Assembly: GCA_003963305.1 (NCBI GenBank)
Contig: RXJR01000017.1
Location: 1-64,000, forward strand
Origin: Candidatus Melainabacteria bacterium
GTDB lineage: Bacteria; Cyanobacteriota; Vampirovibrionia; Obscuribacterales; Obscuribacteraceae
DNA: 64,000 nucleotides
Reading direction: 5' to 3'
Under the pieces are notes generated by a model. The model was not told where the DNA came from. It was given only the letters and a program-made list of their open reading frames with translations, and searched no databases. Each line of letters begins with the position of its first letter. The first letter of the stretch is position 1. This document shows, piece after piece, positions 52,091 through 59,641 of the stretch. The position numbers and the translations under genes are program-made.

Positions 52091-53671
52091 TCAGTTGATC
52101 CGGTACTTGATGCGGTACGAGACCGTCGCCTTGCCGTTGGCGGGGACGGAGACGCGCATGGTGCCGGCGGTGTTGTTGGAGTCGACGAATTCCGGGCGCT
52201 TGATGAACTCGGCCTTGTCGGGGAAGGCTTCGCTCACCAGCACTTCGACGTCGGTGCCCTTGTAGTTGAAGATGGTGACCTCGCGCTCTTCCTCGCGGAA
52301 GAGAGGCTTGACCACCTTCTTCTTCTTGCCGCCCTCGGGCTCCGCTGCCACGACGGCCGGGCGCATCGACATCGCCGCCATCCTGGGACCGGTCTCGACG
52401 TCCGCGTCCGTGTCGACCGGCAGTCCGCCCTCGGGCGTGACGACCTGCTCGGGCTCGGGGTCCGGCTGGTCCTGATGCAGGAACGTGAGCCGGCGAGTCG
52501 CCTTGACGTCGGCGCTCGGCTTGCGCAGTTCGAGCTTGAACGGCTCGCCCTTGGCGCGCGCTTCCACGACCGCGGCATCGACCTTCTGCTCGGCGCCCGA
52601 GCTGTCGTAGACGAAGAACGCCACCTCGCCCGCCGGCATGTCCTTGCCGAGGTTGCTGGCCTCATCGTTCTTCACCCGCAGGCGCACGGAGACAGGCAGC
52701 TTGGCGCTGTCTTCCTCGACCACGCCCTGGTTGTAGGCGTAGTAGTTGGCGGGCAGGAAGAGCTCGACCTGCACCGGCACGCCTTCGGCGAGGAAGAGGT
52801 TGCAGTTCTTGGTGGCCGTGGCGCCGATGCTGAGCGCATCGGGCAGCACGTACATCTTCTGCTCGCCGACCGTCTCGACGCCAGCGTCGTCTGCCATGAC
52901 CGACTCGAGAGCGGCGCCGCCACGAGCCGACATGGCCATCGGTGCTGCCGCTGCCATGCGCACGCCGCCCTTGGGGAAGTTGCGCCGGCCCGAGCCGAAG
53001 TTGTTGCCCGTGAACAGCTTGAACTCGCCGTCGTCGATCTGCAGACCGCTCTGGTTGGTGATGTCGACGACGCATTCGAAGCGAGTCAGGGTGCTCGTCG
53101 CCTGGTCGAAGAAGGCGTTGTAGCGCGCCGCCCAGTTGATGCCGTCCGCTTCGTAGAGGAAGCGCACCTGGTACTTGCCGGGCTCGTTCACCGACGGTTC
53201 GAAGACGAGAGAAGGCGTGTTGGCGAGCCCTTCGGGCACGCCATCGCTGAGCTCGAACTTGGGCGTGAGCGGCACCACGACGATGCTGCCTTCCTGCTCG
53301 AGCACGACCTGGTTGCCGAGCACATAGCGAAGGATGCCGGTGGTGCGCACCGGACCCTGCTGCGTCTGCTCGATCAGAGTCACCTTGGAGTCGACCGCCT
53401 TCTGCAGGATGGCGGCGCCGCTCATGTTGGCGGGCTCGTAGCTGGACGAGCCGATGTTGAGCACACCCGGACCGGAGGCGCCCAGCACGACGAGACTGTT
53501 CTCGACGAATGCGGTCGGCAGCCCATCGAGCTGCACCGAGTTCTTGCCCTTGATGAGCGCCAGTTCGCGGCTTTCGCGGATGACGGCCTGCCCGCCCTGA
53601 TAGACGGTGAGCTTCAGCTGCCTTGAGGCGGCCGACTTGCGCAGAGAGCGCTTGCGATTGTTCGTAGCCAT
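52091..53671 (-). CDS. DUF4139-like beta-rich protein
   Basis: The 526-residue protein begins with a basic stretch (MATNNRKRSLRKSAASRQ) and has GAGGAT about 10 nt before the ATG. The family pattern is WAARYNAFFDQATSTLTRFECVVDITNQSG (region about 180-215) followed by the inserted Ala/Met-rich segment near MAAAAPMAMSARGG and a C-terminal immunoglobulin-like beta domain (REVTIFNYKGTDVEVLVSEAFPD, SVPANGKATVSYRIKYRI). DUF4139 proteins are of unknown function, some linked to mucoidy or envelope. No signal peptide is evident. Lys is almost always AAG, and a long open antisense frame results from this codon bias. Confidence 0.75.
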   Translation of the reverse strand: MATNNRKRSLRKSAASRQLKLTVYQGGQAVIRESRELALIKGKNSVQLDGLPTAFVENSLVVLGASGPGVLNIGSSSYEPANMSGAAILQKAVDSKVTLIEQTQQGPVRTTGILRYVLGNQVVLEQEGSIVVVPLTPKFELSDGVPEGLANTPSLVFEPSVNEPGKYQVRFLYEADGINWAARYNAFFDQATSTLTRFECVVDITNQSGLQIDDGEFKLFTGNNFGSGRRNFPKGGVRMAAAAPMAMSARGGAALESVMADDAGVETVGEQKMYVLPDALSIGATATKNCNLFLAEGVPVQVELFLPANYYAYNQGVVEEDSAKLPVSVRLRVKNDEASNLGKDMPAGEVAFFVYDSSGAEQKVDAAVVEARAKGEPFKLELRKPSADVKATRRLTFLHQDQPDPEPEQVVTPEGGLPVDTDADVETGPRMAAMSMRPAVVAAEPEGGKKKKVVKPLFREEEREVTIFNYKGTDVEVLVSEAFPDKAEFIKRPEFVDSNNTAGTMRVSVPANGKATVSYRIKYRIN

Positions 53672-53782
53672 TTCGTTTGATCCTCATCGCTTTGTTGCTG
53701 CTTTGCCTGGCTGCGACTGACTGTCGACCCGGCGGTGCGGCAACGAAATCTAGTCAGCTTGCGCTGACGGGTCATTAGCCTT

Positions 53783-53845
53783 GCGGGTGGGCAACGTGTC
53801 CACCCGCTATTTGAACTGAGCCTGAGCAGGCTTCGAGAGCCTGCT
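53783..53845 (-). terminator. Two hairpins after the 53855 gene
   Basis: GCGGGTGG/CCACCCGC (53783-53807) and AGCAGGCT/AGCCTGCT (53825-53845) form perfect 8-bp stems between this gene's stop and the DUF4139-like gene start; no T-run follows. Confidence 0.55.
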
Positions 53846-53854
53846 AATAAGACA

Positions 53855-54688
53855 TTACGCTCTGCCGGTGGCGTAGCGTTTCTCCTCCGGCGGCAGCGCT
53901 TCCGCTGACATCGGAGGCTGGGTGTCGGGCCACAGAACCTCGGCGGCGGTGAGGAACTGTTCGGCCCGGTCGAGGAACTCCTCGGCGCGTTCGAGCAGCA
54001 CATCGGGCAGGAAGTCTTCCGGTCCGACTTCGAACTCGAGCACGTACATGCCGTCACGCGTCGGAATCTGCTCGACGAGTCGCTCGGCATCGCGAAGGAA
54101 GCAGACCTGCGGCTTGGCCGTGTGACCGAGCAACAAGTCGCGGCTTGGGGTGCGGACACCGGTGTCTGACGGAGCGATGCCTTCATCGTCAGGCACCCTG
54201 ATGATGGCGTCCATCTCCATCGGGGCGATGATGTAGGTCAAACGCTCCGTCGCACCCGCTTCGGCCGCCGGCTGTTGACCGCCGATTAGGTTCTTGCTGC
54301 CCGAGGTGCTCGCCGCATGGTCGTCGCCCGAGAGCCGCATCAGGGCCTTGAGCACGAGCGAATCGACATCGGGGAACGGGAAGGTGTCCTTACCGACCCC
54401 GGGAACAACGACCATCTTGCCGCGCCGGTTGACGTGAGCAAGCGGGTCGTGAAGGCGCACGCGCACAGCCGGTCCCGGGTTGGGAGCGGTGATGGCGATG
54501 TTCTCGGCAGTGTCCATGATGGCGGCTGCCACACAGCACTGCTGGCCACTCAGAACGAGGAGACCGGCGACTTCGCGCGAGACCTCGTTGGGTTGGGGGG
54601 CTTTCAACGGTCCGACGGCGTTGACGAGCCTGTCATATCGCCGCAAGAAGGCTTGCAGGCGCCGATGAAAGATGTCTGGCGTATTCAT
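53855..54688 (-). CDS. Uncharacterised 277-residue protein
   Basis: No family is recognised. The start is firm: ACCAAGGAG about 7 nt before the ATG, as in two other GC-rich genes. The N-terminus is helical (MNTPDIFHRRLQAFLRRYDRLVNAV), followed by a beta-rich domain (AGLLVLSGQQCCVAAAIMD, KMVVVPGVGKDTFPFPDVDSLVLKAL), a short disordered linker (GSKNLIGGQQPAAEAGATER), a second domain with LTYIIAPMEMDAIIRVPDDEG and a C-terminal helix (LPDVLLERAEEFLDRAEQFLTAAEVL). No signal peptide. It is upstream of the DUF4139-like gene on the same strand, so they may form one unit. Confidence 0.65.
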   Translation of the reverse strand: MNTPDIFHRRLQAFLRRYDRLVNAVGPLKAPQPNEVSREVAGLLVLSGQQCCVAAAIMDTAENIAITAPNPGPAVRVRLHDPLAHVNRRGKMVVVPGVGKDTFPFPDVDSLVLKALMRLSGDDHAASTSGSKNLIGGQQPAAEAGATERLTYIIAPMEMDAIIRVPDDEGIAPSDTGVRTPSRDLLLGHTAKPQVCFLRDAERLVEQIPTRDGMYVLEFEVGPEDFLPDVLLERAEEFLDRAEQFLTAAEVLWPDTQPPMSAEALPPEEKRYATGRA

Positions 54689-55352
54689 ACAATTTCTCCT
54701 TGGTCGGTCCTTGATTGGAACGACAATTACGAGAATTCAGCTGCGCGAGGCGGATGCTTCACACAGCTAAACAGGCATATTTCACGCATCGCAACGACCC
54801 AGCGCTCTTCAGACACACCTGCGTTCGTCCCAGCTCAACCCCCGATCTCGAAGAGACCAGAAAATATCGTGTTGGGAAAAGCACAAGCTTTGACTGTGTT
54901 TTGCTGAAAGAGCCTGAATAACGAAACGAACGTGAATACGCTCAATCTAAGAAATCACAGGACTTTGCTCACACTTGCCAACCTCGATTGTGTGGTGTGT
55001 TGAAGCATATCTGCGGCGTATGGGATGGTTGCACTAGCTGCATTCCCTGAAAAGCCGGGCTATCCGCAAAGTGTTGCAAAGACTTCCTCCGCGGAGTTTG
55101 TTTAGTCTTGTTATGCGGTGCATATGGTGGTATCCATAGTGGTCGCCTGCTTATTAATACATGCTTAAATTAGCTCCTGGAGCCATCTTGACGCTAGCGC
55201 GGGTGTCAGAAGTTCTGTTAAATACTATATGGATGAATAGATGCGGGTCCAAAAAAATCTGGTCAGCATGGTGAACGCTTCATGTGCGTTTCATATCCAT
55301 GCTGCCAGATCTCTTGTCGGTTGCGTTTCCAAATTGCGTCCCTTGCATCTAG
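54689..55352. other. Long gene-free region
   Basis: About 660 bp between two leftward GC-rich genes. No frame shows coding bias. It contains the promoter candidate at 55224-55252 and AT-rich DNA around 55150-55230, and otherwise nothing I can assign. Confidence 0.4.
55224..55252 (-). promoter_or_regulatory. Candidate leftward promoter with long leader
   Basis: On the minus strand TTGGAC (55252-55247), a 17-bp spacer and TATAGT (55229-55224) form a near-consensus sigma-70-type promoter. The nearest leftward start is at 54688, leaving a leader of about 530 nt. Confidence 0.4.
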
Positions 55353-55910
55353 TTAAGCGCACTTGTCGAGTAGTGGAATGCCCAGCACCAGTCTGTTTCC
55401 AGACGTGCGCCGTTCGAGCACCTGCTGGCGGAGTCCGTCGCAGAAGCTCTTGAGGGCAATTGAGGTAGCCAGCGAGCCGGCAGATTCGCACAGATTGAGC
55501 TTGCCTGTCCGCAATGCGAGCACGACAAATTCCTTCTGCAGACCGTCGATAGCGCCGGCTTCGAACAAGCGGTCGTTACCGGCGCCACCACCTGTGATGG
55601 CGATGCAGGGAACGTTCAGCCTGGTGAGAAACGCGACGAACTTGACGCCGTCGTTGACCGGTCCGCACAAGCCGCCATCGCACAGGGCGATGTCGAATTG
55701 GGTCGGGTCGATTTCGATGAGGCGGGAGACGTCACCGTCGAAAGCGTCGCCCATGGGGTCAGCTGACGGATTGGCGCGGATGCCGACGATGCGACCGTTT
55801 TCCAGTCGTTGAGCGCCGACGATCCAGGTGTAAACATGACCGCGCTTTGCCAGCTCCTGTTGAATGGGAATGGCGAATGCGGCAGAGTCTTCGATAAGGA
55901 GTACGTTCAT
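55353..55910 (-). CDS. Single-domain receiver-like protein with insert
   Basis: The 185-residue protein starts at MNVLLIEDSAAF (55910), with AGGAGG 7 nt upstream. It resembles a response-regulator receiver: Glu7/Asp8, phosphoacceptor-like Asp78 in FDIALCDGGLCGP, Thr106 in CIAIT and Lys126 in DGLQKEF, with spacing close to canonical between the last three. About 25 extra residues (33-65, VGAQRLENGRIVGIRANPSADP region) lie between the first helix and the phospho-Asp strand. No output domain follows. No kinase is adjacent. It could be a stand-alone phosphorelay protein or a pseudo-receiver. Confidence 0.65.
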   Translation of the reverse strand: MNVLLIEDSAAFAIPIQQELAKRGHVYTWIVGAQRLENGRIVGIRANPSADPMGDAFDGDVSRLIEIDPTQFDIALCDGGLCGPVNDGVKFVAFLTRLNVPCIAITGGGAGNDRLFEAGAIDGLQKEFVVLALRTGKLNLCESAGSLATSIALKSFCDGLRQQVLERRTSGNRLVLGIPLLDKCA

Positions 55911-56033
55911 GACGCAGCCTCCTGAACGGGATGTTTTAGACAACGCAAATGCCCGTAATGTCATTTGTGCTGCCCGAAGCGAGTGGCAGACGGGTTATTC
56001 CGTCTGTTGTCGTTTCGAGTCGAGTGGAGATGG

Positions 56034-56078
56034 AAGCAAACGACCCGAGCCTTTCGGATTTGCCCGGGTCGTTTGCTT
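56034..56078 (-). terminator. Terminator-like hairpin after the 56090 gene
   Basis: AAGCAAACGACCCG (56034-56047) pairs with CGGGTCGTTTGCTT (56065-56078), a perfect 14-bp stem with a 17-nt loop, immediately downstream of the leftward 56090 gene. Confidence 0.7.
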
Positions 56079-56089
56079 GCCGGAGAAGG

Positions 56090-56539
56090 TCAGTCGGTGA
56101 ACAGGACCGGCTGCTGGTGGATGGAGTCGAAGCCGTCGTCGCTGTTCCCGACGTAGTTGGCTTCGTGCTTGTCGCCGTTGAAGTCGGACTGCAGGAGCAG
56201 CTCGATGCGCGCCGATGCGCCGACCTTGCTGGCCACGTACTGCACGGCCGATTCGATGGTGGCGGCAGTGTCGGTGGTCGGGCAGGTCTCGCTGAAGCTC
56301 GGCGGCGTGGCGGCGAAGAGGTCGATGTCGTTGGTGTGGATGTAGAACCCGTCGACCGGCGTGCCGTTGGACGGAATGCTGGTGCGGTCGATCATGATCC
56401 AGACGAAATTGTTGCTGCCGCGGTCGCCGGTGAAGCGAACGCGCGAGCTGCGAACGTCGGGCTGATGCGCCTTGTTCACGATCGCCTCGAGAGCGCTGCG
56501 AACGGCATCTTCCACTTGCGGCGATGCAAATGCGGTCAT
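56090..56539 (-). CDS. Uncharacterised 149-residue protein
   Basis: No family is recognised. The start is well supported: ACCAAGGAGG 5 nt before the ATG. The protein opens with a helix (SPQVEDAVRSALEAIVNKAHQ), followed by strands (RVRFTGDRGSNNFVWIMIDR and VDGFYIHTNDIDLFAA), a second helix (TAATIESAVQYVASKVG) and strands (ARIELLLQSDFNGDKHEANYVG). This alternation of helix and strands suggests a small alpha/beta fold. There is no signal peptide. A strong hairpin follows. It lies upstream of the receiver-like gene on the same strand, 179 bp away. Confidence 0.62.
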   Translation of the reverse strand: MTAFASPQVEDAVRSALEAIVNKAHQPDVRSSRVRFTGDRGSNNFVWIMIDRTSIPSNGTPVDGFYIHTNDIDLFAATPPSFSETCPTTDTAATIESAVQYVASKVGASARIELLLQSDFNGDKHEANYVGNSDDGFDSIHQQPVLFTD

Positions 56540-57025
56540 ATAACCTCCTTGGTACTACTTCGGGTGCAGTCAAATACGAAAACCGGGACCCGATTGCCTG
56601 GTTCTCGTGAGTGAACATCCTGATAAGACCTTTGAGAATCTGCAGCCTTGCTTTTGGACGACCTTCTCTACACCTGTGCAGGCGAGAAAATAGTGTCAAG
56701 AAAGTAGTGAGGCTTTAGTTCTTCTGTAGGCTCTTATCAGATGTATCGGAAATGGACTTTCACCCTAACTCCGGAGTAAGAACGGTCGCAACCAGGCACT
56801 CATCTCTGAGCCGCCGGCAAGAGCAACAGTCTCTGTTGGAGGAGGTTCGCCTGCTTGCGGCACAGGTACGGATTATCGGCATATTTATGGGGGTGCCAGT
56901 AGGCACTATCAGCCACCCGCTGCTCAGCTATTGCGGGAATATAAAGCAAAGATTAAAAGCTAGCGCGTCGGCGCGAGCTTGGCTGCCGCGATTTAGCGCG
57001 ACCTGGCGCGGGTCTTCTCATTCGT
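56540..57025. other. Gene-free region between leftward genes
   Basis: About 486 bp without a convincing gene. It should hold the promoter of the 56090 gene and the terminator of the TPR/tadA operon (hairpin 56958-56979). An open frame at 56752-57123 is not supported. Confidence 0.4.
56951..56979 (-). terminator. Terminator after the TPR gene
   Basis: AGCTAGCGC (56958-56966) pairs with GCGCGAGCT (56971-56979) with one mismatch and a 4-nt loop; CTTTTAATC follows on the minus strand. Confidence 0.55.
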
Positions 57026-58795
57026 TCATGAAGCCGGAGCCGCAGGTTCTGTGGGCTGAGTCGGTTTCTGTTTGGCATCTTTACCGGTGGCGAATTTTTT
57101 CACCTGGGCAGGCATACGGTTAACTATTTTGCTTGAGAGAATCATGTTTTCTCTGGCCGCTTCCAGCATGTCACCTTTCTCGTCCAGAGCATTCAGCAAG
57201 TAGCTGTGCAAATCGACATCATCATCGTTGATTGCTTCTGCCTTTCTGTATTCAGCAATGCAATCGTCGAGTCGCCCCCCTTCTCTGAGCATGTCAGCCA
57301 GTAAGATATGGTTGTTGTACTCCTGCTCGGTGGCTGGTTTGCCTTCTTCCAGGCGTCCTGGCCTGAGATGTAATAGTGTCAAAAGTGGTGGCAATTTGGG
57401 CACGAATTTGAATCGGTTGAACAATTTTGCAGCGTTAAGCGCCTTATCGCGCTCATTGCCCACGTAATAGCGAGAGCCTAGCTTGGCTTGTGCAACCGCA
57501 TATTCGTTTTGAAAAATGACGTTGACGTCGTTTAGATCATTCACCTGAGCAATAATTTTCTCGTAGCACTGTCTGGCAGCTGTTTCATTGTTGAGTTTGC
57601 TTTCCAGATCGCCGAGACGACGCAACAATGCCAGCGATTTAGGCGAGTTTGCTAAGCCCTGTTTGTACACTTCGCGTGCTTCTTCTAACTTTTTCTGGTC
57701 AGTGTATTGTCGGCCCAGTTCCAGGTATGCGGCTTCGTTGTATTTGTCCAACTGAATGGCAAGTCGTGCTTCTCGTTCGGCTTTCGGGTAATCTTTTTGC
57801 GCAAAATAAATCGATGAAAGAGTCTGATGAGCGTCTGATGACCAGGGCTTTCTTTTGATCAGTTCGTTGGAGATTTGCAATGCTTCTTTGTAGCGGTGTT
57901 CATTTCGTAAAAATGTGATGGCGCGAGCGCAGGCCCGTCCTGAGAAACGCCCCTGTAGAGCTAAATTGTATTGTTCTACAGCAGCACGTTTGTCACCTCT
58001 TGCGGCATAGCAATCGGCGAGATCATAGTGCCATCCGGGCTCATTTGGTTTGAATTTTCCAGCTTGCTTGAGCAACTCGATTTGTTTGTCAGCATTGGCT
58101 GCGATACGCTGTAACGTCGCAAGCAAAAGCGTTTTGATGTATTGATTGGGCATCTTCGCTGCTGCTTCGCCGAACTGAATTCTCGACTGTTCAGTTTGTC
58201 CGGTCTTACTCAAAATTTTTGCGTAAATGTAGTGCAGGTACGGATCATCCTTTCCGCCCGGTTGCGCCAGGGCAATTTCCATATAGTTTTTTGCGCTGTC
58301 CATATCTGCTGTTTTTGCCGCTTCCAGAGCCAAAATTTCTAGAGTGGTACGGGTTTTGTTTTTCTGCGCTTTCAACCACTGGTAATACGGCACTGACTCG
58401 GCCCTTAGCCCGCACCGGGTCAGACTGTGGGCCAGATAGGCGGTCGCCACCTGATCGTCCGGGTTCAGGGCGTGAGCAATGGAGAATGCCTGTGCTGCGG
58501 CTCGTTCGTTTTCATCGTATTGAAACGACCGGCCAATGAGAAGGAATATTTTCGATTTGGTGCTGTTTGGTGCCGATCTGACTGCAAGAAAAGCGCGGGA
58601 AAAATTGCTGATTGCCTTGCTTGGTTGGAAATCGTCTAAATCTTTCAAGCCTTTACTGAAGTAAGAGTCTTTCTCAATGCCATCGCTTTCGGTGCTGGTG
58701 GGTGCAGGCGGTGCACTTAATGCGTGGGGCATCGAAGCCGATAACATCAGCAGCAAGGACCAGATAACAGAGCTATTGTCGAATCGGGTTTTCAT
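57026..58795 (-). CDS. Exported TPR protein
   Basis: The 589-residue protein begins with a signal peptide (MKTRFDNSSVIWSLLLMLSASMPHALSA) and then consists of tandem tetratricopeptide units, for example WHYDLADCYAARGDKRAAVEQYNLALQG, YLELGRQYTDQKKLEEAREVYKQGLANSP and SKAISNFSRAFLAVRSAPNS near the start. About ten helical pairs are recognisable. TPR solenoids scaffold envelope assemblies or bind peptides; no specific role can be read. Its start overlaps the tadA stop by 4 bp, so the two genes are translationally coupled, an uncommon pairing. Confidence 0.87.
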   Translation of the reverse strand: MKTRFDNSSVIWSLLLMLSASMPHALSAPPAPTSTESDGIEKDSYFSKGLKDLDDFQPSKAISNFSRAFLAVRSAPNSTKSKIFLLIGRSFQYDENERAAAQAFSIAHALNPDDQVATAYLAHSLTRCGLRAESVPYYQWLKAQKNKTRTTLEILALEAAKTADMDSAKNYMEIALAQPGGKDDPYLHYIYAKILSKTGQTEQSRIQFGEAAAKMPNQYIKTLLLATLQRIAANADKQIELLKQAGKFKPNEPGWHYDLADCYAARGDKRAAVEQYNLALQGRFSGRACARAITFLRNEHRYKEALQISNELIKRKPWSSDAHQTLSSIYFAQKDYPKAEREARLAIQLDKYNEAAYLELGRQYTDQKKLEEAREVYKQGLANSPKSLALLRRLGDLESKLNNETAARQCYEKIIAQVNDLNDVNVIFQNEYAVAQAKLGSRYYVGNERDKALNAAKLFNRFKFVPKLPPLLTLLHLRPGRLEEGKPATEQEYNNHILLADMLREGGRLDDCIAEYRKAEAINDDDVDLHSYLLNALDEKGDMLEAARENMILSSKIVNRMPAQVKKFATGKDAKQKPTQPTEPAAPAS

Positions 58796-59250
58796 CGGTT
58801 AGTTTTGCGGGCGAAATAATCGACAAGTAGTTTGCGGCAAGCATCCTCTTCGACTCCTGCCAGTACTTCAGGAAGCGGGTAGATGCGCCCTTTGCAGAAA
58901 AGATTGAATTTCGAGCCGAGCGCTCCCGATACGTTGTCGTATGCGCCAAAAACTACCCGAGCGATGCGCGACTGAATAATGGCTTCTGCGCACATAGGAC
59001 ATGGCTCCAGGGTGGTGTAAAGTGTGGCGCCGGAAAGCCGCCACCCGCCAATTGCCTTTGCCGCCTGTCTGATTGCGACAATTTCTGCGTGCGCGGTCGG
59101 GTCGCCCGCCGACTCTCTTTCATTATGCCCCTGTCCGATGATTTCTGAGTTGAGAACGATTACGCAGCCCACAGGCACGTCATCGCCGCTTTGCTTTGCT
59201 TCTTGCAAGGCCCGGGACATGTATTGCAAATGATTTTCTGACTGATTCAT
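58792..59250 (-). CDS. tadA: tRNA-specific adenosine deaminase
   Basis: TadA converts A34 to inosine in the tRNA-Arg(ACG) wobble position. The zinc/catalytic motifs are HAEIVAIRQAAK (the HAE proton shuttle) and PCPMCAEAI, with VPVGCVIV and GQGHNERE before and VVFGAYDNVSGALGS after. I start it at the Met of MNQSENHLQYMSRAL (59250), giving 152 residues, the normal length. The longer frame adds 16 residues outside the family. No clear Shine-Dalgarno precedes it. It is first in a leftward pair with the TPR gene. Confidence 0.93.
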   Translation of the reverse strand: MNQSENHLQYMSRALQEAKQSGDDVPVGCVIVLNSEIIGQGHNERESAGDPTAHAEIVAIRQAAKAIGGWRLSGATLYTTLEPCPMCAEAIIQSRIARVVFGAYDNVSGALGSKFNLFCKGRIYPLPEVLAGVEEDACRKLLVDYFARKTNR

Positions 59251-59641
59251 AAAATGAGTAATCGTTAATCTAATTCGTGTCCAGAAATCAGATGCCAAGT
59301 ATATAAGCGTACGTGAACAGGATGAGGTGAGGCGCAGACGAAGAATTCAAGGCAAAGGGGTGTTGCTAGTCTTCTTAAGAGTGCCAAAAACATCGAATCC
59401 ACCATGTTCCGGACCTGACAGGGGTGACAGGTCGATTCTAAATCAACAACGTGAGAGTTAAAGCTAACCAGAGGTACAGATATCGAAACAACAATTTTGA
59501 AATTTTTTGCCACTTAATGGCTAGCAATCTGCTTTCTAAAAAGAGACCGAGAAATCGGTCTCTTTTCTTGTGTGCAATATACTTGTTTTGCGTCTGCTCT
59601 TGCGGCGGTTCTTTGCGTGGAACGATTCGGAAAAGTGCATC
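59251..59641. other. Intergenic region upstream of the amidase
   Basis: About 390 bp between divergent starts. It holds the hairpin at 59541-59564 and otherwise no gene. The amidase reading frame is open from 59570, but the family N-terminus begins near 59642. Confidence 0.4.
59541..59569. terminator. Bidirectional terminator, GAAA loop
   Basis: AAGAGACCGA (59541-59550), loop GAAA and TCGGTCTCTT (59555-59564), then TTCTT on the plus strand; TTTTTAG on the minus strand. It lies in front of the amidase, so it would limit read-through from elsewhere. Confidence 0.75.

Noticed and set aside
51932-53626. A 564-residue open frame antisense to the DUF4139-like gene
   Set aside because: It arises from the strong G/C third-position bias of the real minus-strand gene, has no ribosome-binding site, and its composition (repeated Val/Arg/Asp/His) is that of an antisense translation. 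The minus-strand protein has recognisable family motifs.
52662-53687. A 341-residue Arg-rich frame on the minus strand inside the DUF4139-like gene
   Set aside because: It is a shifted reading of the same GC-biased DNA and is dominated by Arg, Ala and Gly without domains.
56752-57123. A 123-residue plus-strand open frame
   Set aside because: It runs into the 3' end of the exported TPR gene on the other strand, has no ribosome-binding site and shows no domain.
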